64,000 nucleotides of DNA from Citreicoccus inhibens (GTDB taxonomy: Bacteria; Myxococcota; Myxococcia; Myxococcales; Myxococcaceae): the NCBI RefSeq assembly GCF_019039035.1, contig NZ_JAHNZT010000040.1, forward strand, positions 1-64,000, in the 5' to 3' direction. Numbering within the stretch: position 1 is the stretch's first letter; every line of letters begins with the position of its first letter. The position numbers and the translations under genes are program-made. The notes under the pieces were generated by a model. It did not search any database and was not told where the DNA came from. It saw only the letters and a list, made by a program, of their open reading frames with translations. Of the stretch, positions 7,718 to 16,547 are shown piece by piece.

Positions 7718-10285
7718 ATGGCGGACGTCGCCCTTCCCATCGATCCGCTCCTGCCGGAGATCGTCGCCACGCTGCGTGGCCATCGTTCGCTCGTGCTGGA
7801 AGCCGCCCCGGGCGCGGGAAAGACGACGCGCGTTCCGCGTGCGCTCCTGGAGGCGGGGCTCGGGGGCGGCAAGGAGATCATCGTCCTTCAACCGCGCCGC
7901 CTGCCCACCCGGCTCGCCGCGCAGCGCGTCTCCGAGGAGATGGGTGAGCGGGTGGGCGAGACGGTGGGCTACCAGGTCCGCTTCGAGGACGTGCGGGGGC
8001 CGAAGACCCGTTTGTCCTTCGTCACCGAAGGTGTGCTCGGCCGGCGGCTCCTCTCCGACAAGACGCTGCGCGACGTGGGCATCGTCGTGCTCGACGAGTT
8101 CCATGAGCGGCACCTGTCCGCGGACATCTCGCTCGCGATGCTCCGTCAGTTGCAAGAGACCGCGCGCCCCGACCTCAAGCTCGTGGTGATGTCCGCGACG
8201 CTGGAGGCCGAGCCCGTCCGGGCGTTCCTCGGTGGCGCCCCCTCGCTCAAGTCCGAGGGCCGTCGCTTCGACGTGGCCATTGAGTACCTTCCCACTCCCG
8301 ACGAGCGGCACCTGGATCAACAGGTCCTGTCCGCCCTCAAGCGACTCTTCACCCAGGGCGTGGAGGGAGATGTGCTCGTCTTCCTCCCTGGCGCAGGGGA
8401 GATCCGCCGCGCCAAGGAGACGTGCGCCGAGTTCGCCGAGCGGCACGGCGCCGAGGTGCTGCCGCTGCACGGCGACCTCTCGCCAGCCGAACAGGACCGT
8501 GCGGTGCGCCGCAGTTCGCGCCGGAAGATCATCCTGTCCACCAACGTGGCGGAGACCTCCGTCACCATTGATGGCGTGGCGGTGGTCATCGACGCGGGAC
8601 TGGCTCGCGTCGCTTCGCATTCTCCGTGGTCGGGGCTGCCCCAACTCAAGCTCACCAAGGTGAGCCGTGCCGCCGCCACCCAGCGTGCGGGCCGCGCCGG
8701 CCGTACTCGCGCGGGCATGTGCCTGCGGCTCTATACCCAGCACGACTTCGACGGTCGGCCCGAGCAGGAAGCCCCGGAGATCCGCCGCACGGATCTCGCG
8801 GAGACCATCCTCGCGCTGCGAGCCTCGGGCGCGACGGACCTGAGCCAGTTCCCTTTCTTCGAGCCTCCGCCCGCCGCGGCCCTCGATGCCGCAGAGCTCT
8901 TGCTTCGCCGGCTCGGGGCGGTCGACGCCTCGGGGCGCGTGACCGAGGTGGGCCAGCGGCTGCTTCGCTTCCCGGTTCACCCTCGGCAGGCCCGCGTCAT
9001 CGTCGAGGGCGAGCGCCGTGGGGTGGGCGCGGATGCCGCCGTGCTCGCCGCGCTCATGGGCGAGCGGGACATCCGCCGGGAGGCGCGGGCCAACCTGGGC
9101 GGTGGCGGCTCGCGCGGCGCGGCGACGGTCAGTGGTCCATCCGACCTCTTGGAGTTGCTCGAGCGCTATCGCGAGGCCGAGCGCGCGAACTTCGCGTCCG
9201 GGCGCATGCACTCGCTCTCACTGGAGGCCGGCGCGGTTCAATCCGTCGAGCGGGTCCAGAAGCAACTCCGGCGACAAGTGCGCGAGCAGGGTCGACGCCC
9301 CGACACGGCCCAGGCCACCGAAGAAGCGCTGATGCTCAGCGTCCTCTCGGGATATCCGGATCGCGTGGCGCGCCGGCGGCGGGCTCGCGCTCCTGAGTTG
9401 GTGATGTTTGGCGGTGGCAGCACCACGCTCTCGGAGCTGAGCGTCGTGCAAGACGCGGAGTTGATGGTCGCGGTCGACGCCGAAGAGCGACCCGGCCGCG
9501 GCGCCCTGGTGCGACTGGCCAGCGCCATCGAGCCGCTCTGGCTCCTGGACCTCTATCCCGACGCCCTGGAGGAAGTGGACACGCTCCAGTGGAACCCCGA
9601 GTCGCGCCGTGTCGAGCGCCTCACGCGACTCGCGTACGGAAACCTCGTGCTGGAGGAGACGCGCACGCCCGCGCCCCCTTCCGAGGAGGCCGCCAAGGTC
9701 CTGGCCGGGGCCGCGCTCGCGGCGGGCCCCGAGCGCTTCGCCGAACCCGCCGCGCTGGAGCAGTGGCGCACCCGCGTGCAGTTGCTCGCGCAGGCCTTTC
9801 CCGAGGCGGGCTTCCCCACGGTGGACGCGACCCTCATGCGCGACGCGCTCGCCTCGCTGTGTGTGGGGGCGCGCAGCTTCGCGGACCTGGAGGGCGTCTC
9901 CTTGCTGGACGCGCTCTACGCGAAGCTCACGTCGGAGCAGCAGCGGCTGCTGGCCAACCATGCCCCCGAGCGCGTCACCCTGCCCGGAGGACGCGGCGTC
10001 CAGGTGCACTACGAGCCCAACAAGCCCCCCTGGGTCGAGTCACGGCTCCAGGACTTCTTCGGCATGGCGCAGGGACCGAGCGTGTGCGCGGGTCGCGTGC
10101 CGCTCGTGCTGCACCTGCTCGCGCCCAACATGCGCGCGGTGCAGGTCACCACGGACCTGGCGGGGTTCTGGGAGCGGCACTACCCCGCGCTGCGCAAGGA
10201 GCTGGGGCGCAGGTATCCGCGACACGCGTGGCCGGAGGATCCGCGACACGCGCAGCCGCCCGCGCCTCGACCTCCGAGGCGCTGA
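7718..10285 (+). CDS. hrpB: ATP-dependent RNA helicase HrpB-like
   Basis: An 855-residue DExH-box helicase. The start at MADVALPIDPLLPEI has GAGG seven bases upstream and places motif I, APGAGKTTRVP, near residue 30. Other motifs are DEFHER (motif II), SATLEAE (III), STNVAETSVTIDG (V) and QRAGRAGRTRAG (VI), followed by the HA2 domain and the HrpB C-terminal domain. HrpB is a widespread bacterial RNA helicase whose substrate is poorly known. It is slightly longer than E. coli HrpB, and ends convergently with the GNAT gene, 12 bp apart. Confidence 0.93.
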   Translation: MADVALPIDPLLPEIVATLRGHRSLVLEAAPGAGKTTRVPRALLEAGLGGGKEIIVLQPRRLPTRLAAQRVSEEMGERVGETVGYQVRFEDVRGPKTRLSFVTEGVLGRRLLSDKTLRDVGIVVLDEFHERHLSADISLAMLRQLQETARPDLKLVVMSATLEAEPVRAFLGGAPSLKSEGRRFDVAIEYLPTPDERHLDQQVLSALKRLFTQGVEGDVLVFLPGAGEIRRAKETCAEFAERHGAEVLPLHGDLSPAEQDRAVRRSSRRKIILSTNVAETSVTIDGVAVVIDAGLARVASHSPWSGLPQLKLTKVSRAAATQRAGRAGRTRAGMCLRLYTQHDFDGRPEQEAPEIRRTDLAETILALRASGATDLSQFPFFEPPPAAALDAAELLLRRLGAVDASGRVTEVGQRLLRFPVHPRQARVIVEGERRGVGADAAVLAALMGERDIRREARANLGGGGSRGAATVSGPSDLLELLERYREAERANFASGRMHSLSLEAGAVQSVERVQKQLRRQVREQGRRPDTAQATEEALMLSVLSGYPDRVARRRRARAPELVMFGGGSTTLSELSVVQDAELMVAVDAEERPGRGALVRLASAIEPLWLLDLYPDALEEVDTLQWNPESRRVERLTRLAYGNLVLEETRTPAPPSEEAAKVLAGAALAAGPERFAEPAALEQWRTRVQLLAQAFPEAGFPTVDATLMRDALASLCVGARSFADLEGVSLLDALYAKLTSEQQRLLANHAPERVTLPGGRGVQVHYEPNKPPWVESRLQDFFGMAQGPSVCAGRVPLVLHLLAPNMRAVQVTTDLAGFWERHYPALRKELGRRYPRHAWPEDPRHAQPPAPRPPRR

Positions 10286-10297
10286 GCCGCGCGGCGA

Positions 10298-10777
10298 CTA
10301 CAGGCGCTTGTGCATCTCCAGGTGGTCGATGCCGCCCTCCTGGAACACAGGGCCGAGCGCCTCGTAGCCATGGCGCTTGTAGAACTCGAGCGCGTAGAGC
10401 TGCGCATGCAGCATCACGCCGCCGACGCCCCGGTTGCGGGCCTCGTTCTCCAGCATGATGAGGAGCTTGGAGCCGACCCGGGCCTTGCGGTGCGACTGGA
10501 GCACGGCCATGCGGCCAATCTGGCCCCACTTGCCCTGCTGGCCAGGAGGCGGCTCCGACATCATCACGAGTCGCCCCGTGCCGATGGCGTGACCTCCCTG
10601 GTAGGCGAGGACATGGAACGCGTTCGCGTCCTCGGCATCGCGCTCGATGCCCTCGGGAACGTGCTGTTCCTCGATGAACACCACCTCGCGAATGGCGAGC
10701 GCCTGCATCAGTTCCGCCTCGTCCTTGACCTGGGCGATGGTAACGGGCGCCGGGGATGTCTCGGGAGGAGTCGCCAT
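10298..10777 (-). CDS. GNAT-family N-acetyltransferase (ElaA/YjcF-like)
   Basis: A 159-residue acetyltransferase starting MATPPETSPAPV; the longer open frame adds an unlikely N-terminus. The acetyl-CoA loop reads MAVLQSHRKARVGSKLL (R/Q-x-x-G-x-G/A type). The segment AIREVVFIEEQHVPEGIE near the start is typical of ElaA/YjcF-type members, and HAQLYALEFYKRHGYEALG is the usual C-terminal GNAT signature. The acetyl acceptor is unknown. It is divergent from the exported-protein gene at 10962. Confidence 0.87.
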   Translation of the reverse strand: MATPPETSPAPVTIAQVKDEAELMQALAIREVVFIEEQHVPEGIERDAEDANAFHVLAYQGGHAIGTGRLVMMSEPPPGQQGKWGQIGRMAVLQSHRKARVGSKLLIMLENEARNRGVGGVMLHAQLYALEFYKRHGYEALGPVFQEGGIDHLEMHKRL

Positions 10778-10961
10778 ATCGGAGCCAAGGTACACAAAAG
10801 GCAGGGAGGTCAACAGGCGGAAAAACAGGGGGGGCGCCCGGGCCGCGCGGTCGCATGAAGGGCCAGCGTCCACGCCTCGACCTCCAGGGTTGGACGTCTC
10901 ACGCCCCACGCGGCCCCTGCCCTACCGCTCGCCTCGCGGGGCGCCGTGCTAACGTCGGTCG

Positions 10962-12017
10962 GTGATGCGCCGCACTGCCCTCACTGCCCTCTGCCTCAGT
11001 CTGCTGTCCGCGACCGCCACCGCTCAGCCCGAGGTCTTCTTCGGGCCAGGCGAGCCGCCCGAGTTCCGGGAGGCCGACATGGACAAGCGCTTCCTTCGCT
11101 CGCGCGTCAACCAAGCGCTCAACCAAGGGACGAGCGACGCGAACTGCGCGCAGTTGGTGGGGGCGCTCCTGACGATGCTCGGCGAGACCGCGCCGACGCT
11201 CCACAAGCGCGACGAGAACTTCTACGTGGATCCGATGCTGCTCCAGGTCCTGGGCACGCAGCTCTCCACGCCTCGCTTCCCCGCCAACATCTACTTCGTG
11301 TCCATGGTGCGCCGGGTGCTCATCGACAAGAAGCTCTCTGATGAGTGGTTGAAGACGGCGGAGGCGCTGGCGCCGTACTACCCCGCCATGGACCTGGACA
11401 AGCTGCGCTTCCTCGCCACGGGCGTGAAGCCGGTGGACAGCTTCCTGTTCACCCTGCCCGCGCTGCGCGACCGCTATGAGGTGGAGGTGACGCGCGCCAA
11501 CGCCACCGTCTCGGGCACCGCCGAGGCGCTCTTCCGCGACAACTACCTGGACCATGAGGTCGCGTTCGGCGGCCTGGAGTTCGTGGACGCCAAGTTGGAG
11601 AAGCCCAAGAAGAAGCGGCTCAAGAAGGGCGAGGAGCCGGAGGCCCCGGCGCTCGTGGCCCACCTCCTCTGGTACCTCCCGGTGCCGCCCGAGCAGCGGT
11701 CCATGATCGTCCTCGACTACGGGAAGCCCAAGAAGCGGCCTTCGGTGAACATCACTGCGCGACTGCTGGACTCGCAGTTCCTCGATCTGGCGCGCGTTCC
11801 CAAGGGGTCTCGCCTGATGGCGCGCGGACGGCTCTGGGAGTTCAAGAAGGCCGTCACCGAGGTGGAGCTGCGCGACGCACTGCTCTTCCAGGATCGCGAT
11901 TGGTCGCAGGGCGCGAACCTCGCGGATCCGAACGCCGTGGCGGCCTGTCCGCTGGCGTTCAATGACCTGACCGGCCTGGCGCCGGTGCAGCCCGGCGGAT
12001 TCGGCAACCGTCGCTGA
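10962..12017 (+). CDS. Exported protein of unknown function
   Basis: A 351-residue protein with a signal peptide (TALTALCLSLLSATATAQ-PEV). The first codon may be GTG (10962) or the ATG directly after it. The mature part is mixed alpha/beta without a recognised domain; a lysine-rich stretch (KPKKKRLKKGEEPE) interrupts it near residue 215, and two cysteines (NCAQL, AACPL) are far apart. Its length, export and lack of recognisable motifs suggest a lineage-specific periplasmic or outer-membrane-associated protein. The neighbours give no clue. Confidence 0.7.
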   Translation: MMRRTALTALCLSLLSATATAQPEVFFGPGEPPEFREADMDKRFLRSRVNQALNQGTSDANCAQLVGALLTMLGETAPTLHKRDENFYVDPMLLQVLGTQLSTPRFPANIYFVSMVRRVLIDKKLSDEWLKTAEALAPYYPAMDLDKLRFLATGVKPVDSFLFTLPALRDRYEVEVTRANATVSGTAEALFRDNYLDHEVAFGGLEFVDAKLEKPKKKRLKKGEEPEAPALVAHLLWYLPVPPEQRSMIVLDYGKPKKRPSVNITARLLDSQFLDLARVPKGSRLMARGRLWEFKKAVTEVELRDALLFQDRDWSQGANLADPNAVAACPLAFNDLTGLAPVQPGGFGNRR

Positions 12018-12138
12018 GCGCGCATCTCGTGGCGGGACGCCCGTCCCGCTGCGCGCACCCGCCGCCCCCCGGACCCAAGGGGCGCGCGCATGGCACGTCC
12101 CCTGCTCTGTCTCGTGCGCTCCCACCACGAGGCATGAC

Positions 12139-12945
12139 ATGAAGGTCGATGGCCCCGACGCTCCCTCACGCGAATCCCCAGCGAACTCCGAGCGCTTTCG
12201 CGACGTCCTCCAGCGAGCGGATCCGCGTCGTCCCCCGCCCGCATCACGAGCGCCCTCTCCGCCCGGTGACGCCTCGATGCGCGGCCCCAAGAAGCCGGGC
12301 AACGCGCCCGCTCGCGCGCTGGGACCACCGACGGTCCGACCCAGTGGAGCATTCGTCGCGACCCAACGGAGTGCCTTCTCACTCGGCAGCACCACGGCAC
12401 TCGGACAGGCGCGGCAGTCCATGCATGTCGAGGCCCACCGCCTGAGCACGGTGCGCGGAGAGGCGCACGCGATGGGGCAACAACGCAACGACCAGCGCGC
12501 CTCGGAGCTCATCGAGAAAGAGCTGCGGCGCACGCATCCAGAGCCCTCAGCTATCCGGAGCCCGAGCACACGCCCCGACGGAGACGGGTCCGCTCCCTCA
12601 AGTCTGGCCCCGGTGCGCCCACCGCCGAGCGATAACCCCGTCCAGGCCGCGGGCGGGGCTCCTCCACCGCAGTCGGGTGCCATCATCGAAGCGCCCACCC
12701 GGGCCGAAGCGGCCCTCGCGTTGATCGAACGCATCGAGGTGCTCGTGAAGGCCCAGCGGCCCGCGCTCAGCCTCAGCTTGCGAGGCGCGATGGAAGCCAC
12801 CGTCGAGGTCCAGCGAACGGGCCCCCGAGAGATCGCGCTCCACATCCAAGGCCGCCAACGTCCCCTCGCGGGTGAGGACCTCTCGCGGCTGACCTCCGCG
12901 CTGGAAGCACGCGGCTTGCGGCTGCGCACCGTGCGCTCGGAGTGA
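12139..12945 (+). CDS. Proline-rich protein with a FliK/SctP-like C-terminal segment
   Basis: A 268-residue protein without signal peptide. Residues 1-200 are low-complexity, rich in Pro, Ser, Arg and Ala, with the short motif ERFRDVLQRAD near the start. Residues 205-268 look folded: a helix (LIERIEVLVKAQRP), a beta section (LSLSLRGAMEATVEVQ, REIALHIQGRQR) and a final helix-strand (LTSALEARGLRLRTVRS). This order resembles the C-terminal substrate-switch domain of FliK and type III needle-length proteins. No other flagellar or type III gene is visible in the window, so the match is tentative. A strong hairpin follows the stop. Confidence 0.6.
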   Translation: MKVDGPDAPSRESPANSERFRDVLQRADPRRPPPASRAPSPPGDASMRGPKKPGNAPARALGPPTVRPSGAFVATQRSAFSLGSTTALGQARQSMHVEAHRLSTVRGEAHAMGQQRNDQRASELIEKELRRTHPEPSAIRSPSTRPDGDGSAPSSLAPVRPPPSDNPVQAAGGAPPPQSGAIIEAPTRAEAALALIERIEVLVKAQRPALSLSLRGAMEATVEVQRTGPREIALHIQGRQRPLAGEDLSRLTSALEARGLRLRTVRSE

Positions 12946-12963
12946 GCCCGCGGGCCGCAATGA

Positions 12964-12999
12964 CAAAGGCCCTCGCGCCGTGGAGCGCAAGGGCCTTTC
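12964..12999. terminator. Bidirectional hairpin terminator between convergent genes
   Basis: AAAGGCCCTcGCGC and GCGCaAGGGCCTTT form a near-perfect stem around a short loop. The A-run on one side and T-run on the other give a U-tract to transcripts from both directions. It lies between the stop of the FliK-like gene and the stop of the ferredoxin gene. Confidence 0.75.
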
Positions 13000-13022
13000 T
13001 TGGAACCACGAAGGACGGTCGC

Positions 13023-13358
13023 TCAGTGACCCGGCTTCGGATCCAACTCGGAGCGCTTGCCTTCCTTGGTCTTGAAGTCCTCGGCCTCGGGCAGCGCGTC
13101 CTTCTTCTCGGTGATGTTGGGCCACGAGCCCGAGAAGTCGGCGTTGAGCTTCTTGTACTCCGCCCACTTCGCGGGGAGCTCCGTCTCCGGGAAGATGGCC
13201 TTGGTGGGGCACACCGGCTCGCAGGCGCCGCAGTCAATGCACTCGTCCGGGTGGATCACCAGGAAGTTGGCACCCTCATAGAAGCAGTTGACCGGGCACA
13301 CCTCGACACAGTCGGTGTACTTGCACTTGATGCATGGCTCGGCGACGACGTAGGCCAT
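13023..13358 (-). CDS. fdxA: Seven-iron ferredoxin (3Fe-4S/4Fe-4S), FdxA-like
   Basis: A 111-residue ferredoxin starting [17 protein letters not shown], with the cysteine pattern C-x2-C-x4-C-x3-CP in the first cluster region and [12 protein letters not shown] in the second. These ligate one 3Fe-4S and one 4Fe-4S cluster, as in Azotobacter and Pseudomonas ferredoxin I. It carries low-potential electrons; the partner is unknown. The acidic/lysine-rich C-terminal extension ([17 protein letters not shown]) is usual in length for the family. AGAGGAG lies seven bases before the ATG. Confidence 0.95.
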   Translation of the reverse strand: MAYVVAEPCIKCKYTDCVEVCPVNCFYEGANFLVIHPDECIDCGACEPVCPTKAIFPETELPAKWAEYKKLNADFSGSWPNITEKKDALPEAEDFKTKEGKRSELDPKPGH

Positions 13359-13448
13359 TGAGAACTCCTCTTAAAAGCGGATTTCAGCGCGTCCGTGGGC
13401 GCGCAGATTAGACCGTTTGCACTGAGGCTGACACCCGGAATCTGGGGG

Positions 13449-13470
13449 GCGAGCCATGCACGGGGCTCGC
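13449..13470 (-). terminator. Hairpin directly after the asd stop
   Basis: GCGAGCC (13449-13455) and GGCTCGC (13464-13470) form a 7-bp stem immediately downstream of the asd stop codon. No T-run follows, so it may be an mRNA-stabilising hairpin or a weak terminator before fdxA. Confidence 0.4.
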
Positions 13471-14559
13471 TCAGCCCAGCAATCCCTGGGCACGCAGCAT
13501 TTCGGCGGCGAGGATGGCGCCGCAGGCGGCTCCCATCTTCGTGTTGTGGGAGACGAGCACGTACTTGAAGCCGTTCTCCAGCACACCATCTTCGCGCACG
13601 CGCCCGACGCTGGTGTTCATGCCACCGTACACGTCGCGATCCAACCGAGGCTGGGGGCGGAACGGGTCATCGTGGACATGGATCCAGTGCGGCGGCGCGG
13701 AGGGCAGGTCGCGCGACACCTCGACGCCCTTCCACTCGCGCATGGCCTGGACGACCTCCTCGACGCTCGCCTTCTTCCCGAGCGAGACGAAGACGGACTC
13801 GGTGTGTCCCTCGAGCACGGCCACGCGGGTGCACGTGCAGGAGACGCGCACGTCATGAGGCGACAGCGCGGAGCCATCGGGACGCAGCGCGCCGAGGATC
13901 TTCTTGGTCTCCACCTCGACCTTCCCCTCCTCCTTCGGGATGTAGGGGATGACGTTGTCGAGGATGTCCATGCCGATGACGCCCGGGGAGCGACCGGCGC
14001 CCGAGATGGCCTGGAGGCTGGTCATCAGCACGGCCTTCACTCCGAAGCGCTCGATGAGCGGAGCGAGCGTGATGGCCAGGCCCGTGGTGGTGCAGTTGGG
14101 CATGGGCGCGATGAAGCCCTTCCAGCCGCGGCGCTTCTGCTGCTCGCGGATCAGCGGCGCGTGCGCGGCGTTGATGGGCGGAATCAGCAGCGGCACGTCG
14201 TCGTCGTAGCGGAACGCGCTGGCGGCGGAGATGACCGGGATGTCCCGGGCGAGGCGCGGCTCCAGCTCCCGAGCGACATCCGCCTCGACAGCGGAGAAGG
14301 CCAGATCGAAGTCCTTCGCCTGGACCGCGTCACCGCTGATGACCTTCATGCCCGCGACCGAGGGTGACAGCGGCTCGGAGATGAACCAGGCCGTCATCCC
14401 ATTGGCGGTGCGCAGCGCCTCCGCGTACGTCTTCCCCGCGGAGCGCGGAGACGCGGCGAGACCCGCGAGCTCGATGAAGGGGTGGTTCTTCAGGCCAGCG
14501 ATGAACTGCTGGCCCGCGAGTCCGGTGGCGCCAATGAGAACAGCGCGCAGCTTGGCCAT
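13471..14559 (-). CDS. asd: Aspartate-semialdehyde dehydrogenase
   Basis: A 362-residue NADP-dependent enzyme that reduces aspartyl phosphate to aspartate semialdehyde, the branch step to Lys/diaminopimelate, Met and Thr. The nucleotide loop is IGATGLAGQ (9-17). The catalytic cysteine is C156 in MPNCTTTGL, followed by QAISGAGR. These forms, and the length, fit the archaeal/fungal branch of Asd rather than the enterobacterial one. It is preceded by a rhodanese-like gene on the same strand, 68 bp upstream. Confidence 0.93.
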   Translation of the reverse strand: MAKLRAVLIGATGLAGQQFIAGLKNHPFIELAGLAASPRSAGKTYAEALRTANGMTAWFISEPLSPSVAGMKVISGDAVQAKDFDLAFSAVEADVARELEPRLARDIPVISAASAFRYDDDVPLLIPPINAAHAPLIREQQKRRGWKGFIAPMPNCTTTGLAITLAPLIERFGVKAVLMTSLQAISGAGRSPGVIGMDILDNVIPYIPKEEGKVEVETKKILGALRPDGSALSPHDVRVSCTCTRVAVLEGHTESVFVSLGKKASVEEVVQAMREWKGVEVSRDLPSAPPHWIHVHDDPFRPQPRLDRDVYGGMNTSVGRVREDGVLENGFKYVLVSHNTKMGAACGAILAAEMLRAQGLLG

Positions 14560-14627
14560 GGTCAGGGTTCTCCAGGGGGGCGGTCGACCGCTGCATACAC
14601 CCTTTCACGACGCGCTGCATCCGCTCC

Positions 14628-14999
14628 TCACGGAGGCGCGCAGGGAGGCGCGGCCGGGTGGCGCTCGGTGGGGTAGCCGGCGCCCATCCACGCCAGCAGA
14701 CCTCCGGACAGACACACCGCGTCGCGTCCATGGGCGCGCAGCAGTCGGCAGAGTTCCCAGGTATCCGCGCCATCCACGGCACAGCCACAGAGGATGATGA
14801 GCTCGTCGTCCGGAAGGATTGCCAGGTCGAGGGCAATCTCCGCGGCGGTCATCCGCAGCGCACCGGGAATCTGGGCCTCGAAGCGCACCCAGTCCTCCGC
14901 GCCGCGGCAATCGAGCACGAGGACGTCATCGTCCCCGAGGCGGGCATACAGCTCGTCGATGATGATGGTGGGCTCCACGGACCCTCCGCGTGGTGTCAT
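14628..14999 (-). CDS. Rhodanese-domain protein with an atypical active-site loop
   Basis: A 123-residue single-domain protein starting MTPRGGSVEPTIIIDELYARL. The rhodanese fold is visible: VLVLDCRGAEDW (strand 2 and CH2A-like motif), IPGALRM, ELIILCGCAVDGADT at the active-site position, and CLSGGLLAWMGAGYP (C-terminal signature). Canonical active loops read C-x4-R, but here the loop is CGCAVDGAD with no arginine, so sulfurtransferase activity is uncertain. It precedes asd on the same strand. Confidence 0.78.
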   Translation of the reverse strand: MTPRGGSVEPTIIIDELYARLGDDDVLVLDCRGAEDWVRFEAQIPGALRMTAAEIALDLAILPDDELIILCGCAVDGADTWELCRLLRAHGRDAVCLSGGLLAWMGAGYPTERHPAAPPCAPP

Positions 15000-15082
15000 C
15001 CCTCGCGGAGCAACCCGGGGCGTCTGCCCTTTGTTCCTGCCCGCCCGCCTGCCCGCCCCACCTCCGAGGGCGGGAGCGCGGC

Positions 15083-16234
15083 TCAGAGGCCGAGCTGCTT
15101 GGCGATGATCTCGTTCATCACCTCGCTCGTTCCTCCGCCGATGGGTCCGAGCCGAGCGTCCCGCCAGTGACGCTGGATGTCGTACTCCATCATGTAGCCG
15201 GCGCCTCCGTGCAGTTGGAGACACTCATCGGCCACGCGGCAGCACGTCTCCGTGGCGACCTTCTTCGCCATGGACGTCTGCGCCACGGCGTACTCGCCGG
15301 CGAGGTGGAGGCGCAGCGCGTGGTAGGTGAGCTGGCGCGCGCACTCCCGCGACGTGAACAGCTCCGCCAACTTGTGGCGCACCACCTGGAAGCCGCTGAG
15401 CGTCTGGCCAAAGGCGCGGCGCTGCTTCACGTGCTCCAACGCGGTCTCCAGCATGTCGTCCATGGCGCCCACCGCGCCCAGGGCGAGGGACAGTCGCTCC
15501 CACTGGAAGTTGCCCATGATCTGCGAGAAGCCCTGCCCCTCGACGCCCAGCAGGTTCTCCGCGGGCACGCGGCAGTCCTCGAAGAACAGCTCAGCGGTGT
15601 CCGAGGCACGCCACCCCAGCTTCTGGAGCTTCCGCCCCACGGAGAAGCCCGGCGTCCCCTTCTCCACCACCACCATGGACAGGCCCTTGTGCCCGCGCGA
15701 CGGATCCGTCTTGACCGCGAGGACGACGAAGTCCGCGCGCACGCCGTTGGTGATGTACGTCTTGGAGCCGTTGATGACGTAGTGGTCACCGTCTCGGTGC
15801 GCGGTGGTGCGGATGCCCGCCACGTCCGAACCCGCGTCCGGCTCGGTGATGCCCAACGCCCCCACCTTCTCGCCTCGGATGGCCGGAGCCAGCCAGCGGT
15901 GCTTCTGGTCCTCGGTGCCGAACAGATGCAGGGGGCCGGTGGAGATCGTGAACTGCGCGCCCAACCCCGCGGACACGCCGCCCGAGCCACACCGGCCCAG
16001 CTCTTCCAACAGCACCGCCTCATAGAGTTCGCCCGCGGCCGAGCCACCGTACGCCTCGGGGTACTTCAGCCCCAGGAAGCCCAGCTCACCGAAGCGACGG
16101 AACAGCTCGCGGGGGAACTCCTCCTTCGCCTCCCACTCCTGCGCGAAGGGCCGCAGTTCCTTCTCCACCACGGCGCGCACGGTGCGACGAAAGGCCTCGT
16201 GCTCTTCCTGGAACAATCCCTGCCCGTGCAGCAT
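15083..16234 (-). CDS. Acyl-CoA dehydrogenase, long-chain-type
   Basis: A 383-residue flavoprotein starting MLHGQGLFQEEHEAFRRTV. It has the helical N-domain, the FAD segment ALGITEPDAGSDVAG, the beta-domain YITNGVRADFVVL, and the C-terminal FAD/tetramer signature FGQTLSGFQVVRHKLAEL. The C-terminal motif reads IGGGTSEVMNEIIAK, so the catalytic Glu of medium-chain enzymes is Gly; as in long-chain and isovaleryl enzymes, the base is probably the Glu in NFQWERLSLA. It oxidises an acyl-CoA at C2-C3 and passes electrons to ETF. Exact chain specificity is unknown. Confidence 0.9.
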   Translation of the reverse strand: MLHGQGLFQEEHEAFRRTVRAVVEKELRPFAQEWEAKEEFPRELFRRFGELGFLGLKYPEAYGGSAAGELYEAVLLEELGRCGSGGVSAGLGAQFTISTGPLHLFGTEDQKHRWLAPAIRGEKVGALGITEPDAGSDVAGIRTTAHRDGDHYVINGSKTYITNGVRADFVVLAVKTDPSRGHKGLSMVVVEKGTPGFSVGRKLQKLGWRASDTAELFFEDCRVPAENLLGVEGQGFSQIMGNFQWERLSLALGAVGAMDDMLETALEHVKQRRAFGQTLSGFQVVRHKLAELFTSRECARQLTYHALRLHLAGEYAVAQTSMAKKVATETCCRVADECLQLHGGAGYMMEYDIQRHWRDARLGPIGGGTSEVMNEIIAKQLGL

Positions 16235-16320
16235 CGCGGTCCCTTTCCCGGGTGGACGCGAGCCTCGCGCCCGCTCCCATGCTAGCGGGGCACAGCCCGC
16301 ACCCGGACGCAGTTGCTTCC

Positions 16321-16350
16321 TTGACCCGGTGGTGGAGGGCTGCGTATAAA
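16321..16350 (+). promoter_or_regulatory. Probable sigma-70 promoter of tRNA-Cys
   Basis: TTGACC (16321-16326) and TATAAA (16345-16350) are separated by 18 bases, both 5/6 to consensus. The expected start is about 13 bases before the tRNA. Confidence 0.7.
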
Positions 16351-16369
16351 GCCGGCCCCACCGACTCAT

Positions 16370-16441
16370 GGCGCCATAGCCAAGTGGTAAGGCAAGGGTC
16401 TGCAAAACCCTCATTCCCCGGTTCGAATCCGGGTGGCGCCT
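16370..16441 (+). tRNA. tRNA-Cys (anticodon GCA)
   Basis: A 72-nt cloverleaf with acceptor arms GGCGCCA/TGGCGCC, anticodon stem-loop AGGGTCTGCAAAACCCT giving GCA, GGTTCGAATCC T-arm and discriminator U. CCA is not encoded. It is flanked by its own promoter and a strong hairpin terminator, so it is a single-gene transcript. Confidence 0.97.
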
Positions 16442-16447
16442 TCCGAC

Positions 16448-16484
16448 ACGGCCCGATGCGGACTTCCAAGCCGCATCGGGCCGT
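16448..16484 (+). terminator. Terminator of tRNA-Cys
   Basis: ACGGCCCGATGCGG (16448-16461) and its exact reverse complement (16471-16484) form a perfect 14-bp stem with a 9-nt loop, seven bases after the tRNA. The downstream TGTCGTTTCC is a weak T-tract. Confidence 0.75.
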
Positions 16485-16547
16485 TGTCGTTTCCGAGCCT
16501 GCCTGTCCGTGACGCCTGGACCCGTGGGGGCTACGGTGTCGCCCCCC

